A stretch of 64,000 nucleotides of DNA from Vandiemenella viatica (taxonomy: Eukaryota; Arthropoda; Insecta; Orthoptera; Morabidae). Location of the stretch: NCBI GenBank assembly GCA_031002005.1, contig JARYHS010009186.1:108102829-108166828 (forward strand), read 5' to 3'. The notes under the pieces were generated by a model that worked only from the letters and a program-made list of their open reading frames with translations, was not told where the DNA came from and did no database searches. Numbering within the stretch: position 1 is the first letter of the stretch; each line of letters starts with the position of its first letter. Positions 11,721-22,679 of the stretch are shown piece by piece. Position numbers and translations under genes: made by a program.

Positions 11721-12079
11721 GATATCGCGTAAAGTAGACTGTTAAACTTCTTTTGTAAAATCTTTGGGCGCATACAAGATATCTGATTTTTTTGATTTTT
11801 TTTTAAATGATCAAGCTTTGGTATTTAACACTGGTTTCACAATATACTTCCCACTGATTTTTATGATGTTTTCCAAATGGTTCTTTATCTTTGCTATCGT
11901 CTGTTGGCGCGCTATGTGACGGTATTCGTAAAAGTTGGTTCATTTTCAGGGGCTGGATGTAAACCTTCGGCTTCGGCCAAACATTCGGCTGAATTTGGCC
12001 GAAGCCGAATGTGCGGCCGAAGGTCCTATTTTTGGCCGAAGGTGGCCGAAGCCGAAGCCGAACCTTCGGTCGGACCCTA

Positions 12080-12087
12080 GTCGCTAG
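12080..12087. repeat. Right target-site duplication of the hAT element
   Basis: GTCGCTAG, an exact match to 9,742-9,749. Confidence 0.9.
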
Positions 12088-12089
12088 GT

Positions 12090-13750
12090 ACTGACGTTAT
12101 ATATCGCGACATAAACTTGACCCGTGAGGACCTTGCACAGTTCAGTTTCCTCACTAGTCTCAGCATAGGGTGACAAGCGATCAATCGAAGATTTTCGGGG
12201 CAAACTCTTGTTATCATAAGCCACATGAAACAAAAACAGTAGGTACGTACCTACCAGTTACTTTTCCGAAATCACTTCTTGTTATTGACGTTCAATGTAT
12301 ACAAGAAGCATACAGTGTTCCCTCGTACAGAAAACACCTTTCTGATTGGCGTTAGTGTAAAACGTATGCTCCTCGCCGAATGGTTCAAGGTTCCTCAGAA
12401 AAGCCAGTTAATTTTTTGCGCTCTACGTTTCCAGCCCAAACTTTCTCATGTCGTTGGGCAATTTGGTCCCTTGCAAGCAGTCTTTGTAAAACGCCTCACA
12501 CTTGAGTTCCTCTTATGGCCAAAGCTGACTTCAGTTCCATAGCTTGTCATTGAGCTGATTCACTAAACCTGCTATTTTCGGATGGTTCACAAGTATTCTG
12601 ACATTCCATGAAAGCGTCTCCCTTTCATTGTGCCCACAGGTAGCTTGTCACACCTGGTCCTTCATTAAAATGTATTGAATATTAAATCTTGAGCTATAAC
12701 TGCGATACTTTGATACAACACAGTCAAAGAAATAAACTGGGTTTCTGTTTTGTAAGGTATATAGTATTCTTGGTAACATGAATGTTATATCTGTCTGATA
12801 TTAATTCCTTATTTAAAGCAATCAGAAAATTCACTGTCTGTAAAAGATATCTGTGTTTGCGAATGTGGCTTATGTCTTTCTCGTGTTTGTAATTAGTAGT
12901 GAACGAGAACGAACTGGCTTGGCTGGAGGGAAGCAGTTTTAAATATGGAGTACTATAAGATATGTTTTTAGTTTTTAGTTTTAAGTGAATTAGTTGTAAG
13001 ACTTTGTAAGTTAAAGTGGAACACAATTTCGAGACAGAAAGACAGCAATCAATCCCGTATAGTATTGTTAACCAGATCCACAGCTTACTGAAAACTACAG
13101 TATATCCAAGCGCCCATTTATCTGTCGAGCTATTTTCTAAGTTGATGGAATTAAAATAAAATACGAAATGTGGGCCTACTTTTTATTTCATATCACGGGT
13201 ACAGTTCTCGTCCATTTCATCTGTCGATTTTTATGTTTATTTTTGCATGTAGAACATTTTCGGCGTTTTAGGAGGCTTCTTTGCCATGTTCTGTTGCCCC
13301 ATGAATATAAGATCACAAAACGGACTTAACTACGAGTAATCGGCCCGTTAAAACCTCGCACAGTGAATCATGTGTTGAGCCAAAGAATTTTTCCTAAAAG
13401 CTCTACGTGCGCGACGACCTTCAAGGTATATGTAGAAGGTGGAGGGTGCGGAGGAAATGGGTTCTGATCGAGAAACAAAACATCGTAGCATAATGGTGCC
13501 CACGTAATAAATATATCTACGGCACCAAGTAGTCGTTAAAGGTAATGAAGAACTCTCCTTCAGTCTGTTTCCCAATATGAGCTTTAGCACTTCTGAGAGC
13601 GAATTCACTGGCATTTACTGTAAACTGTGAGCTGGTAAAATTTATCACAATTTCGTTGAGCATGTGACAGTATCAGTCCTTTTACTTTATTTTCAATTTA
13701 AATTAATTGTATATGCTTACAAATAATTGTATTAAAGTATGTAAATTAAT
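12090..13750. other. Unannotated intergenic sequence
   Basis: No gene or named repeat recognised. Several chance frames up to 100 codons lack motifs. Confidence 0.45.
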
Positions 13751-13754
13751 TTGT

Positions 13755-13768
13755 TGTACCGTAAGATT
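13755..13768. repeat. Target-site duplication at the 3' end of the LINE
   Basis: TGTACCGTAAGATT, identical to 19,756-19,769. The last two T bases could belong to the poly-T. Confidence 0.9.
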
Positions 13769-13787
13769 TTTTTTTTTTTTTTTAATT

Positions 13788-13830
13788 TATTTGGCCTTTG
13801 GTATAAACCATACAGCCAGCTTGGTTACAG
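13788..13830 (-). other. LINE 3' tail shared with the SINE at 50.2 kb
   Basis: Plus-strand CCATACAGCCAGC at 13,808-13,820 and TTTGGTAT at 13,797-13,804 recur in the same order at the 3' end of the SINE at 50,224-50,437 (50,273-50,285 and 50,259-50,266). This lies directly next to the poly-A tail in both elements, where reverse-transcriptase template recognition is expected. Confidence 0.75.
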
Positions 13831-14224
13831 TTTGGTTATTTCTACAAGTGGGTTTTTAATAGTTTTGATGTCTGGTTTCATTTGATATACGTTCATCTAC
13901 TGTGCATCATAGATCACATGCTCAATATAACCCAATATAATACAATATAAATACAATATAAAAAATAATAATACAATATGATACAATAGTTCGATAAAAT
14001 ACAATATAAAATTCATACATACCGTTTTAACATAAAATATTTACAACTTAAAATACAATATATAACATGCATCATGTACATACAAAATTCAGCATACAAG
14101 TTTTGTAAATTGTTCCAGTGGTTACATGTACCCTTAAGCCACAGTTTAGAATACACAGCCTTTGGTACAGAAATCAACAGACTGGTTATCTTTCAATGTA
14201 ATGTGGGTTTTAGAAATGAGAATG

Positions 14225-17200
14225 TCATATTTCTATGTTGTTTCTTATTGCAAAATTGAAGAGAATCATGAAGATTTCCGTCCTATTTTCGTGGAGAAGG
14301 GTCTGCATCTTGGAAGGGAATACCACACCGTGTTTAGTCAGTTCTTCTATTAATTCAGTTGATTCTGCCCAGCGGCGTCCACAGGCAAAAAATATATGAT
14401 CTACGTTCTCGACACTAATGCCATCACATTCACAAATGGGGGAGGTGATCGCATTAATCCTAAAGAGGTGGCTCGCGAAGCGTCCGTGGTTGAATTTGAG
14501 CCTAGAGACAAAGGTTGTGATCTTCCTTGAGATTTGGATGTTGTCATGCCAGTGTGAGCGTGGGATAGTTGGATGGATTTTTCTATAGTATTCACCTTTA
14601 TGTGTGTCTTTTGACCGCCACTCTCTGTCCCATTCTAATCTGGTTTTATTGCGGAATATAGGGGTCAAGTCCGACGCCGGAATTTGTTTAATTTTCTCAC
14701 CATTGAGTGCTGCTGCCTTAGCTAGTCGGTCAGCTACATCGTTGCCTCTTATTCCTGCGTGACCTTTGGCCCATATAAATGTCACTTCCGATCCTTTATC
14801 TCTGAGTCTTGCTACTAGCTGTACAATATCATATATCAGCCAGCTTCTGCCGTTGTCCGCCGCCAGGTTAGATAATCTCAGTAAAGCAGATCTGGAATCT
14901 GATATGATGATTAGTCTGTTCGTCCGCAAATGTAAGCCGTATTCTAGGGCTTTTAAAATGGCTTGTAGTTCGGCGGTATAGATCGATGCCTCTTCCGGGA
15001 GTTGATATAAGCCCCTCTTTTCATTAGCAGGGTCTGCGAAGGCGCAACCCACCCGATTTCCAGATTTAGAGCCGTCTGTGTATAAGCATATGGGGTTATC
15101 TGCCAGCTTTGTAATGCGGTCCTTTAAGATTTTTTCATTGTGGTTGCCTTCCGCTATAAATTTTGTGTCTAGGATAATGTCTAGTCTTGTCTTACCTCTC
15201 GATAGTCTGTGCAGATGTACCGGGAGGAGGCGTGATCTATAGATTATGTTGCTATATTTTTTAACTTCTCGGAAGGCGGTTGTTAGAGTAGGGGCCGGCT
15301 TCTGTTTCCAGTACCTCCGTTCCGTGTATTGCATTGTGAGAGCAGATATTTTTGCAATAAGTTGATCATCCTTTACTTCGAGTAGTCTTAGGATGAACTT
15401 CCGCCCCAGAAATGCCCTACGGATGTGTAGGGGTGGTTCTAAGCATTCCACCAGCAGTGCGTTTGTCGGGGTAGATGTCATGGCTCCAGTGCATAGTCTA
15501 AGTGCACGATACTGGCATCTGTCGATGTCGGTTAGTAACGATTTAGAAGCAGAGCCAAAAAACATGTTGCCATAGTCGAGATGAGGGCGCACTAGGGCTC
15601 GGTACAGCATTAGTGTGATCTTCCTGTCTGCACCCCAAGCTTTACCTGTCACTGCTCGAATGATGTTGATTGCCGCTTCGCTCTTCTTCAGTATGTGCCG
15701 AATGTGAGCTGACCAAGCCAGGTTAGGGTCCAACCTTAGGCCGAGGTATGTAACAATTTTTTTCACTGGGAAGTTAAAGGGTCCCAGAGAAATATTTGTC
15801 ATCTGGGGCAGTCTGTGTCGTGTAAAGACCATGACGGACGACTTTTCAGGGGAGAGATCAAGGCCGTTGTGCATCATCCAAGTCGCCAGCATATTAGTGG
15901 TTGCACTTAATGCTCTTTTACAGGCCTGCAGTGATAAGAAGCTTGTATAGATGCATACATCATCCACATACTGAAGAATCTTTACGTTCGCCATTATGTT
16001 CTTGTGCAGGTCGCTGGAATAAATATTAAACAGTAGTGGGGAGAGGATCGAGCCCTGAGGTAGACCTTTGGATGTCAATCTTGGTCCATACGTCTTGTTC
16101 CCCTCCCGTATGATCACTATTCTATTCTTGAGTAGGGCAATTAGGTTGTCTATGAATCTGTCTGGGATCTTCATTCCCCTTAGTTTGTCAGCCAGGATAG
16201 GAAGAACTACATTGTCGTATGCTTTTGTAAGATCGGTGAATAGTGCGGTTAAGTAGTGATTGTTTCCATAACACAGCTGGATATCGGTGACTAGATGAGC
16301 CAGGATTTCGTTAGTCCCCTTACCTCTTCGAAAACCTATCTGTAGATCTGGCAATAGGCGGTTATGTTCGATGTACCATTCCAATCTTTCTTTATCATTC
16401 GCTCCAGGGTTTTCAGGGAGCACGATAGTAAAGAAATTGGGCGAAATGACGAGCTTTCTGCGGGGTCCTTGTTTGGTTTTAGTATTGGTACTACCCTTAT
16501 TGTTTTGAGGGACGGTGTGTAGGTTCTAGATGTCCATATGTTATTCATTATTTGTAGATAGATCACTTTGCCGTTTTCGGGTAAGTTGCTCAGCATGGCG
16601 TAATGAATTTGATCTGGGCCCGGGCAGGAGTTTTTTGTTTTAGTAAATGTATTTTCTAGCTCATCGAGAGTAAATGGTTGTAGGAGAGGGTGGCTTGTAT
16701 TACTATACCGTGAGGGAGCTGGTTCTTCACTACACCAGTCCGGGGTCAGAGACTTTAGGAGGTTCATGGCGGCGGTCTGTGGGATTTGAGTGTGATGGCT
16801 GGTTGACCTGTCCCGAACTGCTCTAATCTGTCTCCATACCACTGTCGGAGGGGTTTTTGAGTTTAATGAGTTGCAGAAATTTACCCAGTTTTCTCTCTTC
16901 TTCTTCTTTAGCAGTCTTTTTGTAATTGCTTGCGTCTTATTGAGAAGAATGAAGTTGGATTCGGTGGGTTGTTTCTTGTAACGCGTCAGTGCTAGTCTCC
17001 TATCTCTTATGGCTTGGTTACATTCCTCGTCCCACCACCTGCAATAGGTTCTCCTTTGTGCGCGTCTTGTCTTGGATTCCGGAATGGTTGCTGCAGCCGT
17101 TTCTTCCACTATTGTCACAAATTTCGAATAGTCCTTTTTGTTGTCCCCTGTCAGTTGAAGGTTTTGAATTTCTCTGTAGCTATCTGTTTATATTGGTGCC

Positions 17201-17924
17201 AGTTGGCTTTTTTAATGTTCCATCTGTAAGTAGGTGTTAGCACCTGGTTGTCTTCTATCTGCGCTGGTGTTGACATCAAGATAGGGTAGTGATCAGAGCC
17301 CGACGGATCTGATGTTGTTTTCCAATCGAAGTAAAATGCACACTCTGGGGAAATAAGTGTTATATCTACAACTGATTTTCTTCCTGAAGGTCGTTGTAAT
17401 CTTGTCTCAGAACCGTCATTTAATATGACCAGGTTCAGTTCGTCTATGAGTTCGGTAAGTACATTTCCCTGGCGACAATTGTATTCGCAGCCCCAGCTCT
17501 GGTGATGGGCGTTTAAATCCGCCATTATTAATATGGGGGGTGGTAGTTGGAGCAGGATCGATCGGATTTCTCGTTTTGTAAGACGAGCATTTGGAGGCTT
17601 ATAGCATACTACTACGGTCATTTTCCCGAAGTCGAAATTGATGTTAGCTGCGCAAGCTTGAATGACAGGTTCATGTACGTTTAGTTTTATTTCTTTGTAC
17701 TGTAAGGTTTCTTTTACCATTAAGGCTACTCCGCCGTACCCGTCCTCCCGGTCTGCCCGTATGATGTTATATCCTGGTTTCAAAAAGTTGGATGTTGGTT
17801 TTAACCATGTCTCTATTAGACCCGCAATCGAGATGTTGTGTTCATATAAGAGGTGGAACAGATTTTCCCTGTTTGAGTGGATAGACCGAATATTCCACTG
17901 CAGTACTTTATTGAAATTGGCCAT
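14225..17924 (-). pseudogene. LINE ORF2: endonuclease, reverse transcriptase, RNase H; two frameshifts
   Basis: Three consecutive frames cover one polyprotein of about 1,230 residues. Piece 1 (17,924-17,151) is an APE-type endonuclease with QWNIRSI, the catalytic glutamate in LIETWL, VCYKPPN, ADLNAHHQSWG and GSDHYPI, so all active-site boxes are present. Piece 2 (about 17,160 to 16,390) holds the thumb-side linker and the first reverse-transcriptase boxes (SSFRPISLLSCSLKTLE). Piece 3 (about 16,395 to 14,225) holds GFRRGKGTNE, KGLPQGSILSPLLF, QYVDDV (YVDD rather than the commoner FADD), then RNase H with CLYTDGSKSG, the glutamate in YTAELQAI, ISDSRSA and GNDVADRLA. Single-base shifts near 17,155 and near 16,390 split the frame. 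It starts 17 bases inside the ORF1 end, in another frame. Confidence 0.93.
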
Positions 17925-19557
17925 AAGGGGAGATATCTATCGAGTCGCTGATCAATTTGGTAATGTTTTCTCTTATTGCCTCTCTTGGTATTGAGCTCTC
18001 GCCAGGTTGAATTTTCTGTACTAAGGTGATGATGAAGTTAATTATTGTGTCAATTAGATAGTCCTTGCCCAGCAGGGTTGGGGGGCCTCCTCCTTCGATT
18101 ACAGAATTAGATCTGTTACTTGATAATGGTTCTATTGTTCTTTGATTCGGTATTAGGTATTGCTGGTAACCCTTCCAGCTGTCGCTATGCTTCGGTATAG
18201 CTATCTGTTGAGGACGGACACTTCTGTAGTAGCTTCCGGATGTAGTCCTGGAGTCTCGTCTACGTGGTTCTGTATTTGTGCTTTGGTATAGCTTAGGGGG
18301 ATTAGGTTGCGCTTCTATGCTCTGAGGCTGCAGGGGTGTCCCCTGGTTGTTGGGTAGTGTTGGAAATTGGGAAATGTCTCTGGTGTCGGGTGGCGGAGCT
18401 GCCGCGGCCCTAGCGTAGTGACTATTGTCAAATGAGGCCAATGCCTCCCGATAGCTAATTTCTTGAAAGGCCATCCTACTTTTTATGGCTTTCTGTTTCA
18501 TAAATTCCGGGCATGTTTTATCAATGGCCGAATGGGGGCCTGCGCAATGCAGACAGACGGGTTGAGAGGGGTTTGAGCAATTATTGCTATCGTGTGAGCC
18601 GCCGCAAAGCTTACAGCGCGTTTGGCTACGGCATTGTTTGCTGTTGTGTCCATAGCGAAAACAGTTAAAACACTGAAGAACCGATTGTACATATGGTTCT
18701 ACCGGGCAGCGGACACCATGGATTTTTACATTCTCAGGCCTTCTCTGGGACTTAAATGTAATGGCACAAACCGGCATGGCTTTCTTTGTGGTCAAACCGT
18801 TTTCGGCCGTGTTTTTGTAAAACCTTCTTATTGCAATTACTTTAACTGGGCTACAAATGACTGCTAAAATTTCCTCTTCTGTTAGTGACGTCTCTATGTT
18901 CCTGATTATTCCTTGTCTAGTAACTAGGTGGCTCGGAATATATGCTTCCAGATTGTGTTTAGGGAAAACGTTGCTTTTCACTAGATCATTGGCTGCCGCC
19001 GCTGTAGATAGTTCTATTTTAATACGATTTTTTCCTGAGGGGAAAATGTTAGTAATACTGTTATAATAGTTTCCACTTTCCGACCTGAGTAACTTCCCTA
19101 AAGACATTGGGTTCAATCTACCAACATTTTTATCAAGGCTTTCTACTATGATAACAAACGGACCGTAGTCATACAACTCGTAGTTATTGCTGCCAAGCCT
19201 AGCGGGGTTGGATGGGGATGTCACTTTACTTACGCCGTTCTGCGATGTGCCCTGTTGTGGTGTTGTGGTTGTGTTCTCGTCTGCTCCGGGTGCCACCGTT
19301 GACTGCACTTTGGAGACGCGTAGAATTTTTTCCGTCTTCCCAACGGGCTGATGGTCGTCTTGATCCCAGCTGGGGCGTTTCGTTGGTCTTAGTTCCTCTA
19401 CACACATGGAGAGCTCGTCGGCTGTTACATTCTCCGTCACTGTTTGTATTGCATTTCTTATCGCTGCTGGTAGCTCGTTGTTGTCGTCTGGCTGGGGGCT
19501 TGGGTTCGTTGGGTTTTCTGACCGCGTACCACCTTCACCATAATTCCCACCGTACAT
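17908..19557 (-). CDS. LINE ORF1, gag-like RNA-binding protein (549 aa)
   Basis: An intact 549-codon frame. Residues about 1-120 are rich in N, P, T and Q and look disordered. Residues about 130-290 form the conserved RNA-recognition-like part of gag proteins in this superfamily (YGPFVIIVES onward). Three zinc knuckles follow at residues 296-309 (C-x2-C-x4-H-x4-C), 315-327 (C-x2-C-x3-H-x4-C) and 335-349 (C-x2-C-x3-H-x6-C). The C-terminal 200 residues are again low complexity. The start chosen is the ATG at 19,557, about 200 bases from the element's 5' end. In this family ORF1 coats element RNA and forms the ribonucleoprotein with ORF2. The stop overlaps the ORF2 start, suggesting coupled translation. 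Unlike ORF2 it has no breaks. Confidence 0.93.
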   Translation of the reverse strand: MYGGNYGEGGTRSENPTNPSPQPDDNNELPAAIRNAIQTVTENVTADELSMCVEELRPTKRPSWDQDDHQPVGKTEKILRVSKVQSTVAPGADENTTTTPQQGTSQNGVSKVTSPSNPARLGSNNYELYDYGPFVIIVESLDKNVGRLNPMSLGKLLRSESGNYYNSITNIFPSGKNRIKIELSTAAAANDLVKSNVFPKHNLEAYIPSHLVTRQGIIRNIETSLTEEEILAVICSPVKVIAIRRFYKNTAENGLTTKKAMPVCAITFKSQRRPENVKIHGVRCPVEPYVQSVLQCFNCFRYGHNSKQCRSQTRCKLCGGSHDSNNCSNPSQPVCLHCAGPHSAIDKTCPEFMKQKAIKSRMAFQEISYREALASFDNSHYARAAAAPPPDTRDISQFPTLPNNQGTPLQPQSIEAQPNPPKLYQSTNTEPRRRDSRTTSGSYYRSVRPQQIAIPKHSDSWKGYQQYLIPNQRTIEPLSSNRSNSVIEGGGPPTLLGKDYLIDTIINFIITLVQKIQPGESSIPREAIRENITKLISDSIDISPYGQFQ

Positions 19558-19755
19558 GGTGGAATACGGCGCCTCCGCCGCCGGTTTGGTAACGATTTAC
19601 TTAATCGGTGTTGTGCTTGAATAACTATTGCAATAAACACACGGAAAGTTAACGTTGGCTGAGCGCACGGTTTGTGATAGAGTTAGCTTGGCACACAAGG
19701 AAAGTTTCGCGCACCAGGAAAACTGATGTTCACCGTACCGATGCTCGAACTGAAC
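19558..19755 (-). promoter_or_regulatory. LINE 5' leader, presumed internal promoter
   Basis: About 200 bases between the upstream target duplication and the ORF1 start. On the minus strand it begins GTTCAGTTCGAGCATCGG; a CAGT-type start is common in related insect elements with internal promoters. That this segment drives transcription is inferred from family knowledge. Confidence 0.45.
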
Positions 19756-19769
19756 TGTACCGTAAGATT
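19756..19769. repeat. Target-site duplication at the 5' end of the LINE
   Basis: TGTACCGTAAGATT, an exact match to 13,755-13,768. Confidence 0.9.
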
Positions 19770-20365
19770 CAACTAGGAATAGTAAGTATTGTTTTGGGGG
19801 CTACAATAAGCTAGTATCGATAAGTAGTGTTAACATCTTTGGTGGTATCGATTGTAAACAGCTGAGAGCACAGTTATTCGTAGTGTCGTTAATGCACGAG
19901 CGCGTATCTGAAACTCCGTAGAATAATACGTTTGCAATTTGTGTTCATTCTCTCGTAATCAATTTAAGAAGTACTGCTATGAATATTTAAACATTGTTTT
20001 TAGTAGTAGATGCAGTGCAGAATAAATAGTGTTTTTTGAACTGTGATTATCACAGTTGATTTAAATTAACTAACAATATTCGAACTTCAAAATTAAATGA
20101 GGAGCAGCTTAAATGTGTTCGTGATCATATGGGTCATCTTATCCATAACATGCTGCACTTTACTGCAGAACGGAAATATTAATACACAGCCTGATTCAAC
20201 GTGGCTGGCCTGGTTGTAAGAAGTCAGCTAACTAACCAAACATACATTAGGTCTGATACCCTGCTGACCGATGATCATTGATATTCGTAATCATTTGTAG
20301 CTGGCGAAATTATTAAGAAAAGGTTGCGTCTATTTGTATATCGTTTCCAGTGGCGAAAATGACCG
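19770..20365. other. Unannotated intergenic sequence
   Basis: Nothing recognised on either strand. Confidence 0.45.
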
Positions 20366-20720
20366 AGGAAAACTGCGAAGTGCTATTCCGTCGGCGCTGT
20401 CTGCGGGGCCCCCTCTGCGTTGGGAGGGGGTGAAGGGGGGCGCCAATTTAGCTGGCTGGCGGGTGGGGGGCTGAGGAGGGGGGCGGCGCGGGCCCCCTCT
20501 GCCCCCCTCGGCGGCCCGCAAGCTTGTCATGCAGCTAGCTATTGATTTTGGCCCAACTCGTTACTGCACGCCGGGCACAAACGTTATTATGCAGAGCCGG
20601 CGCGTAGCGGGACGCAATCTTAGGCTCTGTCTGAACACTGCACCGCCCCACCGATGTAATTTTCGGCCGTAAAACGGAATTACACCCGAATACTTTTAAC
20701 TCGGAGTAAGTAAACGAACT
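20366..20720. promoter_or_regulatory. Strongly GC-rich, CpG-rich island
   Basis: 20,385-20,525 is among the most GC-rich stretches of the window (GGGGCCCCC, GGGGGGCGGCGCGGGCC), followed by more balanced sequence with AGCTAGCTATTGATTTTGG near 20,531 and CGGCCGTAAAACGG near 20,663 (TTTTACGG, a caudal/Abd-B-like core). The 66-residue proline/arginine frame across it is compositional. It may be an unmethylated regulatory island; no start-site evidence is visible. Confidence 0.3.
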
Positions 20721-21475
20721 TAGATATTTATTCCTTTATTTGTGCATCTTTTCTCTCCCCCATTTTTTTCTGTGCGGGCGGAAATGAGAACGGTGATGGG
20801 CGAAATGAGATATTTGCTAATGAGGTCTCTTTTCCTCTTGTTGTAAAACTGAGGGATAAAACTACTGTACCTGCGTTTTTATTTTTTATTTTCCCTTTTT
20901 TACTGATGAACGTCCTCCGTGGTAGCAATTTTGTTGCGCCCATGTTGGGTCACTTTGTTACTATGTTCTGTCCTGAGAAGTTTGTTCGTAAAATGCTAAT
21001 CTGCTTCGTGTCTGTCAGTTCTCAAATCTGGATCAGAGCCAGTAGCTTGACTGAAATCCAAGTTCTGTGGTTCACTATGGTGTCTAACTATATCATATTA
21101 GTATTAAGACTTAGCAGTACATAACTAAGTATTTTTATCTATCCTGAGACACCTCCTTTACTAGTTTTACTAGACTAGTTATAGAAATGAGATTGCTCGT
21201 TGTATTCCTCTGTGTGTCTAAGCGCTTTACCTGCATATATTTCTTTAAGCACTGTTGTTAAACGTTGTCTGTTATTTTCTATTCAGCCAGGAAAACGAAA
21301 GAGGGTGGAAATCGGTGCTGGCATATTAAGCCATATGCTTTCTAAAGTTACCAAATAGATGGCCAGATTTAACGATACTATACGACGTATTATCAATTGT
21401 ATCGTATACCTGCACTCAATACGCACTGCGAAAATATTTTTATTTAAAGCGAGATTGGTACAGAATCTGTTGGTT
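20721..21475. other. Unannotated intergenic sequence
   Basis: No recognised feature. Confidence 0.4.
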
Positions 21476-21479
21476 GGAA

Positions 21480-21625
21480 ATAATGTTACACCAAATCTTC
21501 TACCATGATAAAGTCTCAAATGGCTAAAATGGCTTGGGGTTCGAACCAACGAACTCCGTGGCATGTGCCGAACACCATCCGCAACAGGGCGAGCTATCGC
21601 TATGTACGGAAACTGCCGGATCATA
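21480..21625 (-). repeat. Possible tRNA-derived SINE of a rarer family (SINE-E)
   Basis: The complement of 21,536-21,547 gives a good B box (GGTTCGAACCCC), and the complement of 21,590-21,620 reads like a tRNA head (GCGATAGCTCGCCCTG). Only one copy is seen here, so the family status is tentative. The ends are undefined and no target duplication was found. Confidence 0.35.
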
Positions 21626-21830
21626 CTATCTTCTTATAATCATTATTACCACATATCTCAGATTTGTATCTAATAAGAAGCGTGGGACATCTACCAAACA
21701 ATATAAAACTGGGCAGAATGATGACGAAGAAACCCACTATAGACAGAACAGAACATATATAGCTAACATTACATGTATATCTATCAAAAGAGGAAGAAAC
21801 GAGGTGATCAAAAACAACATCACGCTCCGA

Positions 21831-22022
21831 ATATCGAGGAAGAAGAAGAAGAATTAGAAGATAAAGAAAGAGTGAGAGAGAGAATTAAAAGAAATAGATG
21901 AAGAAGAAAGACAACTGAAGAATTATAAGAAGAAGAAATACATTGGTGAATTAGAAGAAGAAAAGAAAAAATTGGGAGAGTTAGAAGAAAAAAACAATGA
22001 ATTGAAAGAATTAGAAAAATAC
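21831..22022. repeat. Purine-only GAA-rich tract
   Basis: About 190 bases almost free of C and T on the plus strand, dominated by GAAGAA and GAGAGA. In one frame it would encode a short coiled-coil-like run (KKKLGELEEKNNELKELEK), but frames are broken and no gene context exists. A decayed microsatellite is the simplest reading. Confidence 0.6.
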
Positions 22023-22023
22023 T

Positions 22024-22677
22024 GTCTACATTTGGTTTCGAGAGTTCAAACTCCGCTCCTTCCTTTCCATCCTTTAATCTACACAACGCTACAGTTTCTA
22101 TAAGATTCTGAAGGAAATTTGCACACATATACTTCAAACATACAGAACAGTTGTGTTTAAATTAGGTTGCAGAAGCCCAACCCCTCTTCCCTTCTACCCC
22201 CACCCCTCCTAATTTCCAATGTTCTTTATAGATACCCACAGTTTTATCAGATTTCCATGGAACACTGCACATGTATACTTAAAAACAAAGAGAAACAAAG
22301 TGTCTACATTCTGTTTACAAAACCCTACCACTCTACCCCATTTAATTTTTTAAATGTTCTTTATACAGAGCTACAGTTTTTATCTGGTTTCGATGGAAAT
22401 TTGCATACGTATACTTTAAAACAAAGAGAAAAATACTGCCCACACTAGCTTTACAAAAACCAAACTACTCTTCGTCTCCACACCCCTAAATTTTTTTTAT
22501 ACATACCAACAGATTTATCTGATATCAATAGAAATAGAAATTTACACACGTATACTTTAAATCAATCAGAAAAGGCAGTCTACATTTCTATACAAAAGCC
22601 CAATCCCTCTTCTCCTTTACCCTCACCCCTTTTAATTTCCAATGTTCTTTGCAAAAATCCACAGTTTTAAATCCCGT
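22024..22677 (-). repeat. Tandem array, five diverged units of about 125-150 bp
   Basis: Unit starts near 22,024, 22,150, 22,299, 22,436 and 22,576. Each has TCTACA or similar, a C-rich patch (CACCCCT), TTCTTTATA with ACAGTTTTTAT, and TTGCACACRTATACTT. The complement of unit 3 (GCAAATTTCCATCGAAACC, AGATAAAAACTGTAG, then TATAAAGAACA) matches the 3' end of the dispersed repeat at 57,690-57,770 (GCAAAGTTTCATCGAGATCG, GATGAAAACTGTGG, then TATGAAGAACG). The array therefore looks like a tandemised tail of that repeat. Confidence 0.75.
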
Positions 22678-22679
22678 CA

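Larger units (their letters stand above)
9750..12079 (-). mobile_element. hAT-superfamily DNA transposon, complete but inactive (2,330 bp)
   Basis: The outer 17 bases of each end form terminal inverted repeats: TAGTGTCCGACCGAAGG at 9,750-9,766 and TAGGGTCCGACCGAAGG as the complement of 12,063-12,079, one mismatch. Direct 8-bp duplications GTCGCTAG flank both ends. Just inside both ends are dense GGCCGAAG and GCCGAAGCCGAA repeats in both orientations (9,775-9,842 and 11,961-12,068), a usual arrangement for subterminal transposase-binding sites. The interior carries a decayed minus-strand transposase and a younger SINE (11,234-11,404). The superfamily call rests on duplication length plus transposase motifs. 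Confidence 0.92.
13769..19755 (-). mobile_element. Full-length I-like non-LTR retrotransposon (LINE), 5,987 bp
   Basis: Lies between 14-bp direct repeats and is transcribed on the minus strand. Order from 5' to 3': a short leader (19,755-19,558), ORF1 gag-like protein, overlapping ORF2 with endonuclease, reverse transcriptase and RNase H, a 3' untranslated region of about 440 bases containing TACAATATAA repeats (13,920-14,070 plus strand), and a poly-A tail of 15-17 bases seen as poly-T from 13,769. The RNase H domain downstream of the reverse transcriptase and the CCHC-bearing ORF1 place it in the I superfamily or a close relative; the exact clade would need a tree. The intact 5' end and exact duplication imply a fairly recent insertion. 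Confidence 0.93.

Noticed and set aside
19212..19592. 126-codon plus-strand frame
   Set aside because: It lies antisense to LINE ORF1 and has no motif of its own; a shadow frame.
20330..20530. Proline/arginine-rich 66-residue protein
   Set aside because: Produced by the GC-homopolymer-rich island; low complexity without homology.
22024..22677. CRISPR-like array
   Set aside because: Units are diverged over their whole length with no constant repeat and unique spacer alternation; context is insect.
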